In this document: in pieces, positions 1-11,400 of the stretch
Layout: each line of letters starts with the position of its first letter
How positions within the stretch are numbered: position 1 is the first letter of the stretch
Assembly: GCA_030737875.1 (NCBI GenBank)
Contig: CM060910.1
Span: 631,891,303-631,955,302 of the forward strand
DNA from: Allium sativum
Lineage: Eukaryota > Streptophyta > Magnoliopsida > Asparagales > Amaryllidaceae
Direction of reading: 5' to 3'
Length of the DNA: 64,000 bases
Notes under the pieces: model-generated
Seen by the model: only the letters and a program-made list of their open reading frames with translations
What the model was told of the DNA's origin: nothing
Database searches by the model: none
Position numbers and translations under genes: made by a program

Positions 1-199
1 TACCGAGTTCAGATTGGTTAAGTGTAGGTTAACTTAACCCTAACCACTAGTCGTATTTTACGGTTAAGTGTCATTAAGAAATCAAGCCCGGTTTCACTTA
101 ACCTACCCATTCATGTCAAATTGGTTAAGTGTCATAAATCAAATTTACTTAACCTTATCATGTAGCATTAATTAATTTAATGCACCTTAACCTCTCACA

Positions 200-378
200 T
201 TAGACCTCGTTGTGGTTACTAGTTAAGCCGGGCGGGTCCGGGTAGCTTTACACCACAACCTAGTCTAACCTCGGGTTCAAGCACAACTTGACCAACTTCT
301 CACATTGGGTCCTATTGTTTGTAGCCACTAGTTAAGCCGGTTGGTTCCGGGTAGATTTATGCTACAAACTCATCCCAA
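200..378 (-). other. Tandem pair of LTR hairpin modules (copy set F)
   Basis: Copy 1 (200-268) pairs TTAGAC with GTCTAA and GTTGTGG with CCACAAC. Copy 2 (305-378) pairs TTGGG with CCCAA and GTTTGTAGC with GCTACAAAC. The arms differ between the copies yet stay complementary. The loop carries a conserved CCGG...TTCCGGG core. The same module is found in the LTRs of B and D. Confidence 0.7.
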
Positions 379-948
379 CCTCGAGTTGGTCACACTTATA
401 TTTTCTAAGTGTCATGTCCATTATGTTTCCAAAACATATTACAAGTTTTCAAGAATTTGGGTAGACCTAACTTAGTAGGTAAATTCCCAATGGGTAGACC
501 TAACTTAATAGGTAAATTCCCAATCTTATGTTTTTATGTCTTTTAAGTTTACCCAACCCCAAACGTAATCCCATCGCTTACATATCGCAATAGCGCATAA
601 AGGATAGAAAGAGGGAACTTGGCATAATCATGACATAAAGGTGTTGAAGCCACAAGTTTAATCATGGTGGCATATGAAATGTACATATGTTCATATACTT
701 GCATATTACATTTTTAGGCCTCAAAAGCATGCATAAAACCAAACTTAGCATATTGGTGATACATGGTGATAAATGACATGTAGAAATGGCCATAAGTTCG
801 CATTTAGCCTCATATGCAAGTTATCATAAGAGATATGATAACTTACATGTTGCCAAAATGCAACCTTTAGCATAAAGCTTGAAGCTTTATGTTCATATAC
901 TCAAGGTAAGCTTGCATAACATGATAACATGAACAAAATGATCAACCC

Positions 949-1206
949 AAACTTGCATAACATAACTTGCATATCATATGGCAAACTTGCATATCATAAC
1001 ATAGCAAACTTGCATAACATAACATGGTGAACTTGCATATCATAACATAGCAAACTTGCATAACATAACATGATGAACTTGCATATCATAACATGGCAAA
1101 CTTGCATAACATAACATGATGAACTTGCATATCATAGCATGACAAACTTGCATACATAACATGATAGACTTGCATAACACATCATAGTAAACTTGCATAT
1201 CATAAT
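949..1206. repeat. 23-bp tandem repeat inside LTR F
   Basis: About ten units of a 23-bp word based on AACTTGCATATCATAACATA. Units ending in GCA and units ending in GTG or ATG alternate, giving a 46-bp higher-order dimer. The short open frame through it on the minus strand is a by-product of the repeat. Confidence 0.85.
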
Positions 1207-2076
1207 GATCAAACACACTTGCATCATTCATTAACTTTAGAGTTTAAATATGAAAGTAGAAAAGGGCTTACAATGCTTATGAAGGCACAAAAAATATGAC
1301 AAAGCCCTTATGAAATCAAATAGACCCAAAATGCAAGCTCCAAATCAATAAAAATCCTTGCTTTATGATGCAAATATAGAAACTTGACTTGAATGCAAGC
1401 TAATGACACTCATACAAGCTTGAAAACACTTGTATGCATGGAAAATCTCTCATAGAAATTTATTTAGAATTTTATGAAGAGAGTGGAGGCCATGAGAGAA
1501 TTGATTTTGCCATAGTTTAGTTGTAGGGTTGATTAATGATGATTTAGGCTAGGTTTAGGGGTCCTTTTATAGAAGTTTAGGTTAGTTTAGGCCATAGGAT
1601 TTACCCTAGTTTAGATCTAAACCATCAAAAATCGTCATAGGCCAGCAGAACAGACCAGAGAACCAAAACAGGTGCACCAAGCCAGCCAGGGTCAAGCCAG
1701 AAAGCTGTGCAGGTTTCTGGCTCGACACGGGCGCACTTCCCAAGTGCGCCAGTGTATTTTTGTGCTGGCGCACTTCACAAGTGCGCCAGTGCATTCTGGC
1801 TTGTTTTCGGTTTTTCTGCCTAACTTCGTTCGTCCATATCTTCTTCATACGGACTCCGATTTTCGAAAACTCGGACTCTATTTCGCGTATTTTTCCGAGA
1901 CGAACGCAATGGCATAGCCCGTTTCCCTTGATTCAGATTTATAAATTAAATTCTGCCTCGATTTACGATATAACAGGTTATCAGAAATACGGGTTGTTAC
2001 ATGTAATATATATATCTATATCAAAATTTCGAAACTCAAGTAAACTCCTTCCTCGCGCCTCTGTAAACTAGAAAAA

Positions 2077-2552
2077 ATGCCTTCGTGGCCTTCATCTATT
2101 GATTATGACTGGTGGCCAGCAAACAGACCTTCTAATAGTGCACGAACCGATAAAGATTGGCATTCGAGTATCAAGAGAAACACTACGAGGACATCCATCA
2201 TGATTTCCAAAATCTTGACCAACTTCGGCTTTAGGAGCCTTCAGGACCTCCTTAAGAACCAGTGGTTGATCATGGTTTAGTTGCTCAACCTCTAATCCAA
2301 CAAGCAATGGAAAAAAATTCAGTTAATCAACTTTTACACGAACTAGAGGTAAACCGAGCTTCAGTTGTTCGACCTCCATATGATTAAGAGGTTGACTCGT
2401 ATCCTATTTGTTTCCATTGCGGATATACAGTGGAGGTTGTAGTCAATGTATATGGAGAAAATATCGATCGTAGAATCCGACTATGTCCATTTTGGCCAAA
2501 CAGATGCGACTATTCAAAATGGGTGGACAATCGTTTATATGCACGGGCATGA
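2077..2552 (+). pseudogene. Decayed ORF with GRF-like zinc finger
   Basis: The strongest part is 2403-2552, which reads CFHCGYTVEVV, then DRRIRLCPFWPNRC and SKWVDN before a TGA. The spacing CxxC ... C ... C with an arginine-rich strand and a W-x-D end matches the GRF-type zinc finger pattern, which binds nucleic acid in known families. The same frame can be followed upstream to about 2150 through a charged, possibly coiled stretch (FEYQEKHYEDIHHDFQ), but it contains at least three in-frame stops. Another frame starts at an ATG at 2077 and gives 67 residues. No functional protein is likely. It could be a host gene remnant or an accessory ORF of an unrecognised transposon. Confidence 0.4.
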
Positions 2553-3160
2553 CCTATGCAAATGAGTTGGAACATGAGATAAGGCGACCAAAGAAATCTT
2601 TAAAAGCACTTCAAATCCAATGAAACATGTAGTTTTTTGTGTTGTACGTTTACTAGGTTTTGTGGTTCTTATCAATATGTTAAGTCTGTGATTCTTTAAT
2701 GTTATTTGATTTTCTTTTTATTCAATTTTTTTTGCGCTTTAAGCAATGCAGGCATAAATAAAAAAACATTAATCAGACCAACCAATAGCTGTAGTCACTT
2801 TCTTTCAGTACATGTACAATAATATGAATAAATACAAGTGTGCTACTAAAAGGAATGAGAGTGCAGTAAATATTGCTAGCCAATAACAACATCTTAGGTT
2901 AGTAGTAATAATAATACCAATATGTACACAATGGGCAATAACTAAGAAAAATAGAAGACATGATATAAATGCTGCAATTACATACAAGAACACTGATAGT
3001 AATAGTGACAAGAACACAAGGAACACTCCAGTTACACACAATAACTGATATAATTACTGAATGTACATGCAAATAAGCTACTAAAATGTAATAAGATAGA
3101 ATACAATGATACAAGCAAGGGTAATAGAAATGTCCAAAACATGGACTACGACTCATCAAA
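2553..3160. other. No gene seen; AT-rich spacer
   Basis: Low-complexity AT-rich sequence between the two decayed remnants. I see no RNA gene, no transposon terminus and no convincing reading frame. Confidence 0.5.
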
Positions 3161-3440
3161 CTAGTATGTATCATCGAACAAAGGAACTTCATGTTGGCCA
3201 TCGTCATTGTCATCGTCGATTCTCGATCGAGGATGATATCGTTGCTTATCAGCAGTTGTAAACTCATTAATACGAGCTGTCAACTCATCTGCTCCATTGG
3301 TGCTCAAAGTGCATCACCTTTTGAAGCCCTATCTGCATTTGGAACATATCCTCATAAGAAAATATGGCTGGATCTGGATACTACGCGACCTCTGACCGTG
3401 GAATATCAACGTATCTATCGGCTCCATAAGTAGTGGGTAT
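3161..3440 (-). pseudogene. Unassigned coding-like C-terminus, frameshifted
   Basis: On the minus strand two overlapping frames read like the acidic tail of a protein: first YPDPAIFSYEDMFQMQIGLQ, then after a shift near 3290 a stretch ADELTARINEFTTADKQ ending in an Asp-rich tail HEVPLFDDTY and a TAG at 3161. The mix of hydrophobic heptads and an acidic end looks coding rather than random, but I do not recognise the family. It faces the GRF-like remnant. Both could be leftovers of one old mobile element interrupted or truncated before A inserted at 3442. Confidence 0.25.
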
Positions 3441-3441
3441 G

Positions 3442-5535
3442 TGTAACACCCCGAATTTTAATACACAATAATTAAATATAAAATATTATAAACTAAATAT
3501 TAATCAGAATAATATTCGGAATTAGACAACGGAACTAGCACCATCGAGTCCATTGTAATTTTCTAATCAAAATGGACACTTAGTTTGCTAAAATCGAAGT
3601 TAAATTGAATAAGTTATAAATTAAAGAAGAATTCAGAAATTAAATAAATAAAACTGGCAGAACCAACGTTCACTGGGCGACCCACGCTAACTGGGTCAAC
3701 ACCTGTGTCTACCCCTGGGTCGACCTATGTGTCAACCCAGTATAGCGGGTGGGTCGACCCAGCTATAAAAGGCTGCTTGCCTTGGCCTGCACGCAAGCAG
3801 CGACATTATTTATTTTACACCGTTAATTTTCAGTTGAGTTAGCATTGTTTTATTGGTTGGTGAGTTGACGTGGCACTTTCTTATTGGCCCGATGACATGG
3901 CTGGACCATATCTAATCTTAAATTTGAATGGTTGAGGGTATTTCGTAATCCCTATAAATAGACTAGCAGAGCCTCTCTCATTTCCTAACATCCATTCTCT
4001 CTTTTCTTCTTCTTCTTCCCTAAGCCTATCCTAAAAATTAAGAAAGGCCACCTAATTAATTTTTTTAAAGGGGTGAAGAGAAGTTCTTAATTTTTTTACT
4101 TATTTTTATAAACACTTCTGGAGACAAAGATTCTGCTAGATTTTAAAAGAAGGCCACATGGGAAGCTTTGTTCATCAGATTTGTGAGTTTTTACGTAATT
4201 TTTATACTAGTTATTTATGTAAGAATGTTTAGATAGTTATGTAGTTTTAATTTGCAATGCAATATTTACAGTATTTATAAGTTTAGTTTTCCTGTAAGTT
4301 ACTGTAATTTATTTATTGTCTATTTCTTTACAGTTGCTTATTGTTTATAAGTAATTCTCTTTTCTTCTTATACTCTTTTTTGTCATAGTATATTTATAGT
4401 TATGTTTATGCATATTTTATCTGCTTTTGTTTATTTTGTGTCTAGGCCTTACGAGTAGCTTAGACCATTTCCTTTTTCTTTTAGCACTAAGTTTATGCCT
4501 GAAAAGAGCCTAATCCTTTATCGTTAATTATGCATTAAATTGGAATAACATTGAAATTTATTAAAAAAATATTTTTGGGCATACTGAACTGATTAAGTAT
4601 TATAATCAGAATAGACTGTAAATTTGGGGGTAAAACCTTAACATGTAATCATAGAACATGTAAATTGGAATTGGTTGAACTTAATTTGACATTAAGTAAT
4701 CTGGAGATGGTTGTATAAAAAGATTACATTAATTAGAAATGTTAATTACAACCAAGGAATATAACATCTGGATATATTGGGCTTATTAATAAACTTGAAC
4801 GTGTTAAGTTAAATTTATGGATTAATAAGCTAAGATAGAGGGAGTCCATTCTGGCAGCATGAGGGTGATTGGGAAGATAAGGGACTCGTAGATTAGGTCC
4901 GTTCCGATAGCACGAAGCTGATTGTGAAAGATAAGAGGCTTAATAGTACAATGAAAATCTAGTAATGAATTGGGGACTAAGTCTAGGGATGACTTGTGTC
5001 AATTGCATTTTTGTTTGGGAACCCGTATCAGTCAGTATCCCTTTGTTATCACGGATTCTCACATTAGGTAAAGGCTAAGGAACGCTTTACTGAACTCCGT
5101 CGCTGGCACATGTTATTCACATTGTGGGGAAAGTAGTCGACCAACGGGTATAAATTAGGTAAAGCCTAATTGTGGTATTTTGCTAGTTGTTGCAGCTACT
5201 TTCGGATATGAATGAGAAGCCTGTCATTATTAGTGTTTACCTTTTTCCTGCTATTTCATTTATTCTTTTATGTCCATTGCTCTTAGAACTATTCATCTGT
5301 CTAAATGTTTCCTTATCTTATGATCATGCTAAAATTTACTAGAACTCACCAGACGTATGTTTGACCTAGTTTGTTTTCTCTGTCTCTCTCTCTTTCCCCC
5401 TCCAGAATCATAGGGTGGAGGCTCTCAGCAATGATTCTTGACTATTTGGTTCAGCTTGGATTCATACTCTTTCTTTCTTCATGTATTGGTTTAGTTCTTG
5501 TCTTTTAATCATTGTATTGATTTTGAGAGGCATAA
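3442..5535 (+). repeat. 5' LTR of element A, first part
   Basis: Starts TGTAACACCCCG and contains landmarks shared with LTR B: a GGTCGACCCAGC-type block near 3752, a region with two tandem copies of a GTCC...GATAAG word near 4857-4950, and a pyrimidine-rich stretch near 5390. It ends in GAGAGGCATAA, immediately followed by the start of LTR S. The 5 bp before the element are GTATG (3437-3441). Confidence 0.7.
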
Positions 5536-6688
5536 TGTAACGTCTCGTATTTTTGGCAGTCAAATATTTAATTTAATTTATTATTTGAAATATTATATCT
5601 GGAATATTAACGGATTTTAATATTGAATTCGTTATTTAAAACGAAGTTTGAACGTTAATTTATTTATAAATATAAAACGAGCTCGAAATGGCGCGGCAGT
5701 TCGTATTATTGAGTTTTGAACTTCAACTGAATATACAGAATCCGATATAAGTCGGAATTCTGTGAAACAAGAAACGTTGGAATCGTGTTGATTATAATTT
5801 TCATATGAAAGAGAAAAATCTAAATTTCGTGTTATAGATTGTTAGATATGTCCAAATCAAATTTTTAAATAGTTGCTATGCAAATCGTTAATAAATTATA
5901 ACGTTTATTTGATAAATTTAAAGGGGATTTCTATATGTTTCACATACCGTTAAACTCGAAAATGTTAGCGTTGAGTTATAATTTCACATTGGTTTATATT
6001 CAAAGTAATATATTATTTCATCTGGGATATATATATATATATATGTAATAATTTATTTTTATTTAATTGAATTGTTTTGTGATTTATAATATTTAATCGA
6101 TATTATATAAGCCTTTAGAACAATCGTTTTTAAAACGATCTCTGTTTTCGACGAAACGAATTTTATTGGAATGAGCGCCGTTAATTATTGCTAAATTTCC
6201 AGTTTGAAGTCAATCGGAGTTATTTTGTCGGCAGACAAAATCTAAATGTGAACCGGTGAATATAATTTAAAATTAAAAGAACGCCGTTGTGCAAACGGAG
6301 TCGGAATTCAACGAAAGTAATGTCGCTGGATCTGAAATGTCAAGACATAGCAATGTGTCTATTTTTGATTTATTTTGGGCTTGTGTGTGGCTATACGAAA
6401 TGAAAACTTGGGTCGCATCATATGGGTACAGTGTATATTTATTTAATCTAATATAACAAAAAAACAATTTGCACTGTCCTTTTCAGTTGAGTGCCAAAGA
6501 TCTTCCCCCATGTTTTCCTTGCGTCCCACTCCTTTACTTTTCTTGCTCCCAAACTTCATCTTTCCTTTTCTTGCGCATGAATCCATTTCAACGCCTTGGT
6601 CCCCACGTTTTTAGAACCCCACCACGAAATAGCTACCTACGAAATTCCTGCAGCCCTATGTCTAAACATCGTGCACCCCACGTAAAAT

Positions 6689-6692
<4 letters not shown>

Positions 6693-6737
<45 letters not shown>
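6693..6737. repeat. (AT)n microsatellite next to Helitron-like end
   Basis: Forty-five bases of pure AT alternation directly before the CTAG at 6738. A shorter TA run lies at about 6028-6054. Confidence 0.9.
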
Positions 6738-6738
<1 letters not shown>

Positions 6739-6770
6739 TAGGTTGGAACCCGTGCTTCGCACACGGGCAG
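6738..6770 (-). mobile_element. Helitron-like 3' terminus
   Basis: On the minus strand this reads a GC-rich stem (CCCGTG...CACGGG, 6749-6767), seven bases, then CTAG followed by T. That is the classic 3' end of plant Helitrons: hairpin, short spacer, CTRR, insertion between A and T. The target here is an AT microsatellite. A possible matching 5' end on the minus strand, TCTCTATGCTATTTA preceded by A, lies at about 24231-24245, but this is uncertain. No Rep/helicase is visible, so any such element would be non-autonomous. Confidence 0.5.
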
Positions 6771-7342
6771 TCAGTGGATTATAACTTGAAAATATAAGTG
6801 GTGAATTTACGGAAGGTGGACATAAAATTTGGAATGTATTGTACAGTGCATATGAGATGTTCGATCATTGTGTACACTGTTTTATTTGATACATGTGTTA
6901 TTTCTATGATTTTGATTTTTTTGTCCAACTGTATGATAGAATACCGAATTCATGGTTTTATAGAAATCATAAATTAAATTGTACGGATGTAAATGTAATT
7001 TTGGACATATGCTCATATGAAATCTAAAATATTCCATGTCCACACTTGTGTGAGTATATTTTATACAAAAAAAATTATTATTGAAGTACATCTCATGTTA
7101 TGTACATTAAAATTCCAAAATAATACGTAAAGTATCGTACAACACCGATCATCTAAAGGCGCGGCCAAGAATAAGTCAGCACAAACGTGAACTAATTTAC
7201 ATGATTCTAAAAGCAAAAAAAATATTCGCATAAAAGCAACATTTAAAGCTCAAGTTTCTAATGGATCCATGTTTGGTCATACGCATGTGCTAAAGCTTTC
7301 ATTATGGTAGCTACCATCCATACAAACAGGTCCAGTCAGATG
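6771..7342. other. No gene seen between Helitron-like end and CACTA-like end
   Basis: AT-rich unique-looking sequence with no supported reading frame. It would be internal to a Helitron if the terminus at 6738 is real. Confidence 0.4.
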
Positions 7343-8236
7343 CACTACCAACTTTGGAGGAATTAGGGGCACAAAACTAGAGGCTTAAGAAATGTTTAGC
7401 CTCTAATTGTGCTTTATTTGGGGCGAACTTAATACCAGCCATTACTAATAGCTGTAGAGGCAATTAGAAAACGCACCTGGAAATAATTAAAGGCAGAATT
7501 GAAATTGGCTTCTAATGAAACCAATCATGGCAAAAATTTACGTCCCTAATCTACAGCAAAATTTTGGTACACGTGCCGGTTAAATTTGAGATATCCGCAG
7601 GAGTATCCATTGGACTCCAGATATTTCTTCATCTTCCTCAACTCCATCTTCCGACTAGTTAATTTATCATTGGCAGGATCAATTGGGTTTTTATCATTGG
7701 CCATGGTTTTTAGGGTCTGTGGAATAACGTCGAACACTTGCGTGGATTATCAGAGTACACAGGAAAGAGGTGGAATTGGTTAAAAGAGGACAGAATCTGG
7801 AAATTAGGTCAAGGATGATGGGTACTGAGGAGAAATAGCAGGAATTAAGGGGATTTGAATGAAGAATAAGGGTGTTTGTGGAATTGACAGAGGAGGAAAT
7901 ACAAAGAAACTGTATTACCGCAGGGGATATCAAGAATGTATCAAGCACCGAATCAAAACTATCAATTTCTGAAAGAACTGTGAACAAATATACTCAGCAA
8001 AATCTCCATCAATTAACTCTTTCAAGGCAAACTTAACTAATACTAACAATTAAGTAACAAGAATTAACTGGAAAGATAAAATAACAATGGTGCAGGAAAA
8101 ATTAAAAGAACAGGAAAGGAAAAGATAACAAGTCTGAAGAGGTATAATTTGCACAAGAACTGAAATAACCAACGAGATATTGCTTCAAAATTTGACCACT
8201 TCTTTCATTAACAACTTCAGGCAACACTTTGTACAG

Positions 8237-8243
8237 TTTTATA
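8237..8243 (-). promoter_or_regulatory. TATA box in LTR E (3' copy)
   Basis: TATAAAA on the minus strand. The same box in the 5' LTR is at 13969-13975, which would place the transcript start roughly 13940 and make U3 about 420 bp. It lies downstream of the gag-pol stop in the LTR sense. Confidence 0.5.
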
Positions 8244-8389
8244 CACAGCATTTTTCCTCAACTAACAGGCCTACATTATTACCACTGCCCATTAACATAA
8301 CCATGAATTGTAAAGCCCATTAACTCATAACACTTCACAAGTTTGCCCAGGTTTTGCATGGACCCGAATTAATTGTCAAAAACACCAAA

Positions 8390-8425
8390 TATCAGTGTGC
8401 ACGTGCACAAGCATGCACACTGATA
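8390..8425 (-). other. Perfect 12-bp hairpin just after the E gag-pol stop
   Basis: Arms TATCAGTGTGCA (8390-8401) and TGCACACTGATA (8414-8425) are perfect complements around a 12-base loop. The inner GTGCACGTGCAC (8397-8408) is itself palindromic. The hairpin starts 20 bases after the stop codon and is repeated in the 5' LTR at 14122-14157. Confidence 0.85.
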
Positions 8426-8444
8426 CACTGTTATCCCATCTTCC

Positions 8445-11400
8445 TCAGGTGTTACCTTCATGAACCAGGGGTCTTGACAGAGTTGCTTCTCTATCCAGCA
8501 CCTTCCCCGATGAACTCTGACCATCTTCTGATGAACTACGACTGAGAGCTTGCACACTTGAATTTCCAGAGAAAGACTTGTCTATAATCCACCCTTTTGT
8601 CCATGACAACAAAGATTGGCCGTTACAACCCCTCTCCCCTTCAAGAATGGATCTTGTCCCCAAGTCCAAGGTAGGAAACCTCCTGATCAATGGCCAGTAA
8701 TCCTCCCAGCTAGCTTCCTCCTCCGGTTTATCCTTCCACTTTATTAATACTTGCACTACAGCATCATTATTTCGAGGGACAATTCTTCTATCCATGATTC
8801 TTTCTGGTTGCTCCACTATTTCTTCCACAAAGCTAGGAGCATCTTGTTGTACAAACACCCTGTCTCCTATCTTCTTCTTCAATTGCGATACATGAAAAAC
8901 AGGATGAATTTTTGCCTGTTCTGGCAATTGCAATCTGTACGCAACTTCGCCCACTTTCTCAATCACTTTATATGGTCCATAGAACTTTGATGATAGCTTG
9001 TGAGTCTTCTGGTTCCTTGCAGTTATTTGTTTGTAAGGCTGGAGCTTCAGGAATACCCAGTCCCCTATTTCAAACACCCGTTCAGTTCTCTTCTTGTTTG
9101 CAAATCTTCTCATTCTCTCTTGTGCAATCTTCAAACTGTCTTTTAAGAACTGTAAAACCAGATCTCTGGAGTACAAATGTTCTTCTACTTGCTCTACTTT
9201 AGCAGTATTGGGTACATATGAAAGTAAAGTGGGAGGATCAACACCGTATACTGCTTTGTATGGGGTGGTATTTGTTGAAACCTTCCAAGTAGTGTTATAC
9301 CAATATTCGGCAATGGCTAACCAGTTTGACCACTCATGAGGCTTATGACAAGTGAAACATCTCAAGTAGCATTCTAATATTTTGTTAACCACTTCAGTTT
9401 GACCATCACTCTGTGGGTGGTATGCTGTGCTAAACTTCAATTTACTGCCTTGTAGTTTGAACAGCTCCTGCCAGAATTTGCTCAAGAATATTGAATCACG
9501 ATCACTAACAATTGTAGCTGGTAGTCCATGAAGCTTAAATACCCCTTGAAAGAATACCAATGCTACGTCCTTTGCTGTATAGGGGTGTGAAAGGGGAAAA
9601 AAGTGAGCATACTTGCTCAATCGATCCACAACAACAAAAATGACAGTAAACCTTTGGCTTTTAGGTAGACAAGTGATAAAATCCATAGATAAGTCTGTCC
9701 AAATTCTTTCAGGGATTGGTAATGGCTGAAGCATTCCTGGATACATCACGTTTTCATGCTTGTTTCTTTGGCATTCTTCACAAGCTTTCACAAATTGCTC
9801 CACGTGCAACTTCATTTTCTTCCAGTAAAAAACCTGTCTCAATCTCTTCACAGTGGCCTTTATACCAGCATGCCCTCCCAGAGGTGTTGAATGATGCTCA
9901 CTGATTAAAATGTGAATTAATGAGAGGAGGTTGTGATCAACAAGGAGCTTGCCTTTGTAATACAGCATATCTTCTACAGCTTTATACTTCTCTGATAATT
10001 CATTACTCTTGGCCTTTTGTAACTGCTTTTTGTACCAAACTGATTCAGTCAAAGCTTTCTTTAATTCATCAAACCATGGAGTGGTAACCATTGTAATGTC
10101 AAACAGTTGCTCCTCATTCTTATCCTCAACACTTCTTCTCGACAGTGAGTCTGCCACTATATTCTCCCTTCCACTCTTGTACTCCACAGTGTAATCAAAC
10201 CCATGAAGCTTGGCCATCCACTTGTGCTGAAGTCCAGTAGTTAATCTCTGTGTCAACAGATGCTTGAGGCTCTGATGATCAGTTCTTATGATAAATTTCC
10301 TGCCCATAAGGTACTGTCCCCATCTCTTAGTAGCAATGATGATGGCCAATAATTCTTTCTCATAGGTGGACAACTCCAAATTCTTACCATGTAAGGCCTT
10401 GCTTAAGTAGGCAATAGGCTTGTTCCTCTGAGTTAGTACAGCTCCAACTCCATTGCCACAAGCATCACATTCCAATGTGAAAGGTAAGGAAAAATCAGGG
10501 AGAGTTAAGATAGGGGGGTTGATCAAACACTGCTTCAATTGATTAAATGCTAGTGTAGCTGCCTCACACCATTTGAAGGAGTCTTTCTTTAATAAACTGG
10601 TAAGTGGTTTAGCTATGATTCCATAGTTCTTAATAAATCGCCTATAATACCCAGTCAACCCTAAAAAGCCTCTTAAAGCTTTCAAATTTTTGGGAATAGG
10701 CCAGCTCTGTACTGCATCAACCTTATCAGGGTCTGCAGCTATTCCTTCTCCTGAGATAATATGCCCCAAATATTGAATGGAAGTCTTTGCAAAGTGACAT
10801 TTCGAGAGTTTAATTTTCAGTGAATTTTGAGCTAGGGTTTGGAAGGTAACCTTGAGGTGATTGAGGTGATCACTCCAATTCTTGCTATAGACCAATATAT
10901 CGTCAAAGAACACTAATACAAACTGCCTCAAATATGGTCTGAACGCTTCATTCATAAGAGACTGAAACGTCGAAGGAGCATTAACTAATCCGAAGGGCAT
11001 CACTCTAAATTCATAATGACCTTCATGGGTCTTGAAAGCTGTTTTGTAAATGTCATCTTCATTCATGCGTATCTGATGATATCCAGACCTCAAGTCTAGT
11101 TTAGAGAAAAATTTTGAGCCATGCAATTCATCAAAAAGGTCTTCTATCAGAGGGATTGGGAATTTATCTTTGATTGTTTGAGAGTTAAGGCTTCTATAGT
11201 CAATGCACATACGCCATGTACCATCTCTTTTTCGTACCATTACCACCGGAGAGGAATAAGGGCTATTGCTTGGCCTTATAATTTCAGCTTCCAACATTTC
11301 TTTTACAATTTTTTCCAACTCATTCTTAATATGATAGGAGTGTCTGTAGGGTCTTAAACACACAGGTTTGGATTGTGGTAATAAGGGTATTTTGTGGTCA

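Larger units (their letters stand above)
1..2001 (-). mobile_element. Partial Tekay-like LTR (F), cut by window start
   Basis: Read on the minus strand this begins TGTAACAACCCGTATTTC at 2001, the same kind of start as the LTRs at 41368, 49653 and 62142. It shares with them the block around 1830-1920 (complement of a TCGTATGAAGAAG-type stretch followed by the ACGAACGCAATGGC complement), the repeated GGTTAAGTGT words near 15-150, and a tandem pair of hairpin modules at 200-378. No polypurine tract lies outside it at 2002 onward, so it is either the 5' LTR of an element lying left of the window or a solo LTR. Family assignment rests on similarity to B and D, whose pol is readable. Confidence 0.75.
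7671..8627 (-). repeat. 3' LTR of E
   Basis: 957 bp, displayed TGGCAGGATC...GGCCGTTACA. It matches the copy at 13403-14359 base for base as far as I can read. It contains the last 60 or so codons of gag-pol (8445-8627) and a second copy of the initial codons near 7704-7737. Confidence 0.95.

Noticed and set aside
949..1206. Regular repeat resembling a CRISPR array
   Set aside because: Units are contiguous with no unique spacers, lie in a plant LTR, and no cas genes are present.
1040..1231. 63-codon minus-strand frame over the 23-bp array
   Set aside because: It simply translates the tandem repeat, and the composition (Met/Cys/His repeats) is an artefact.
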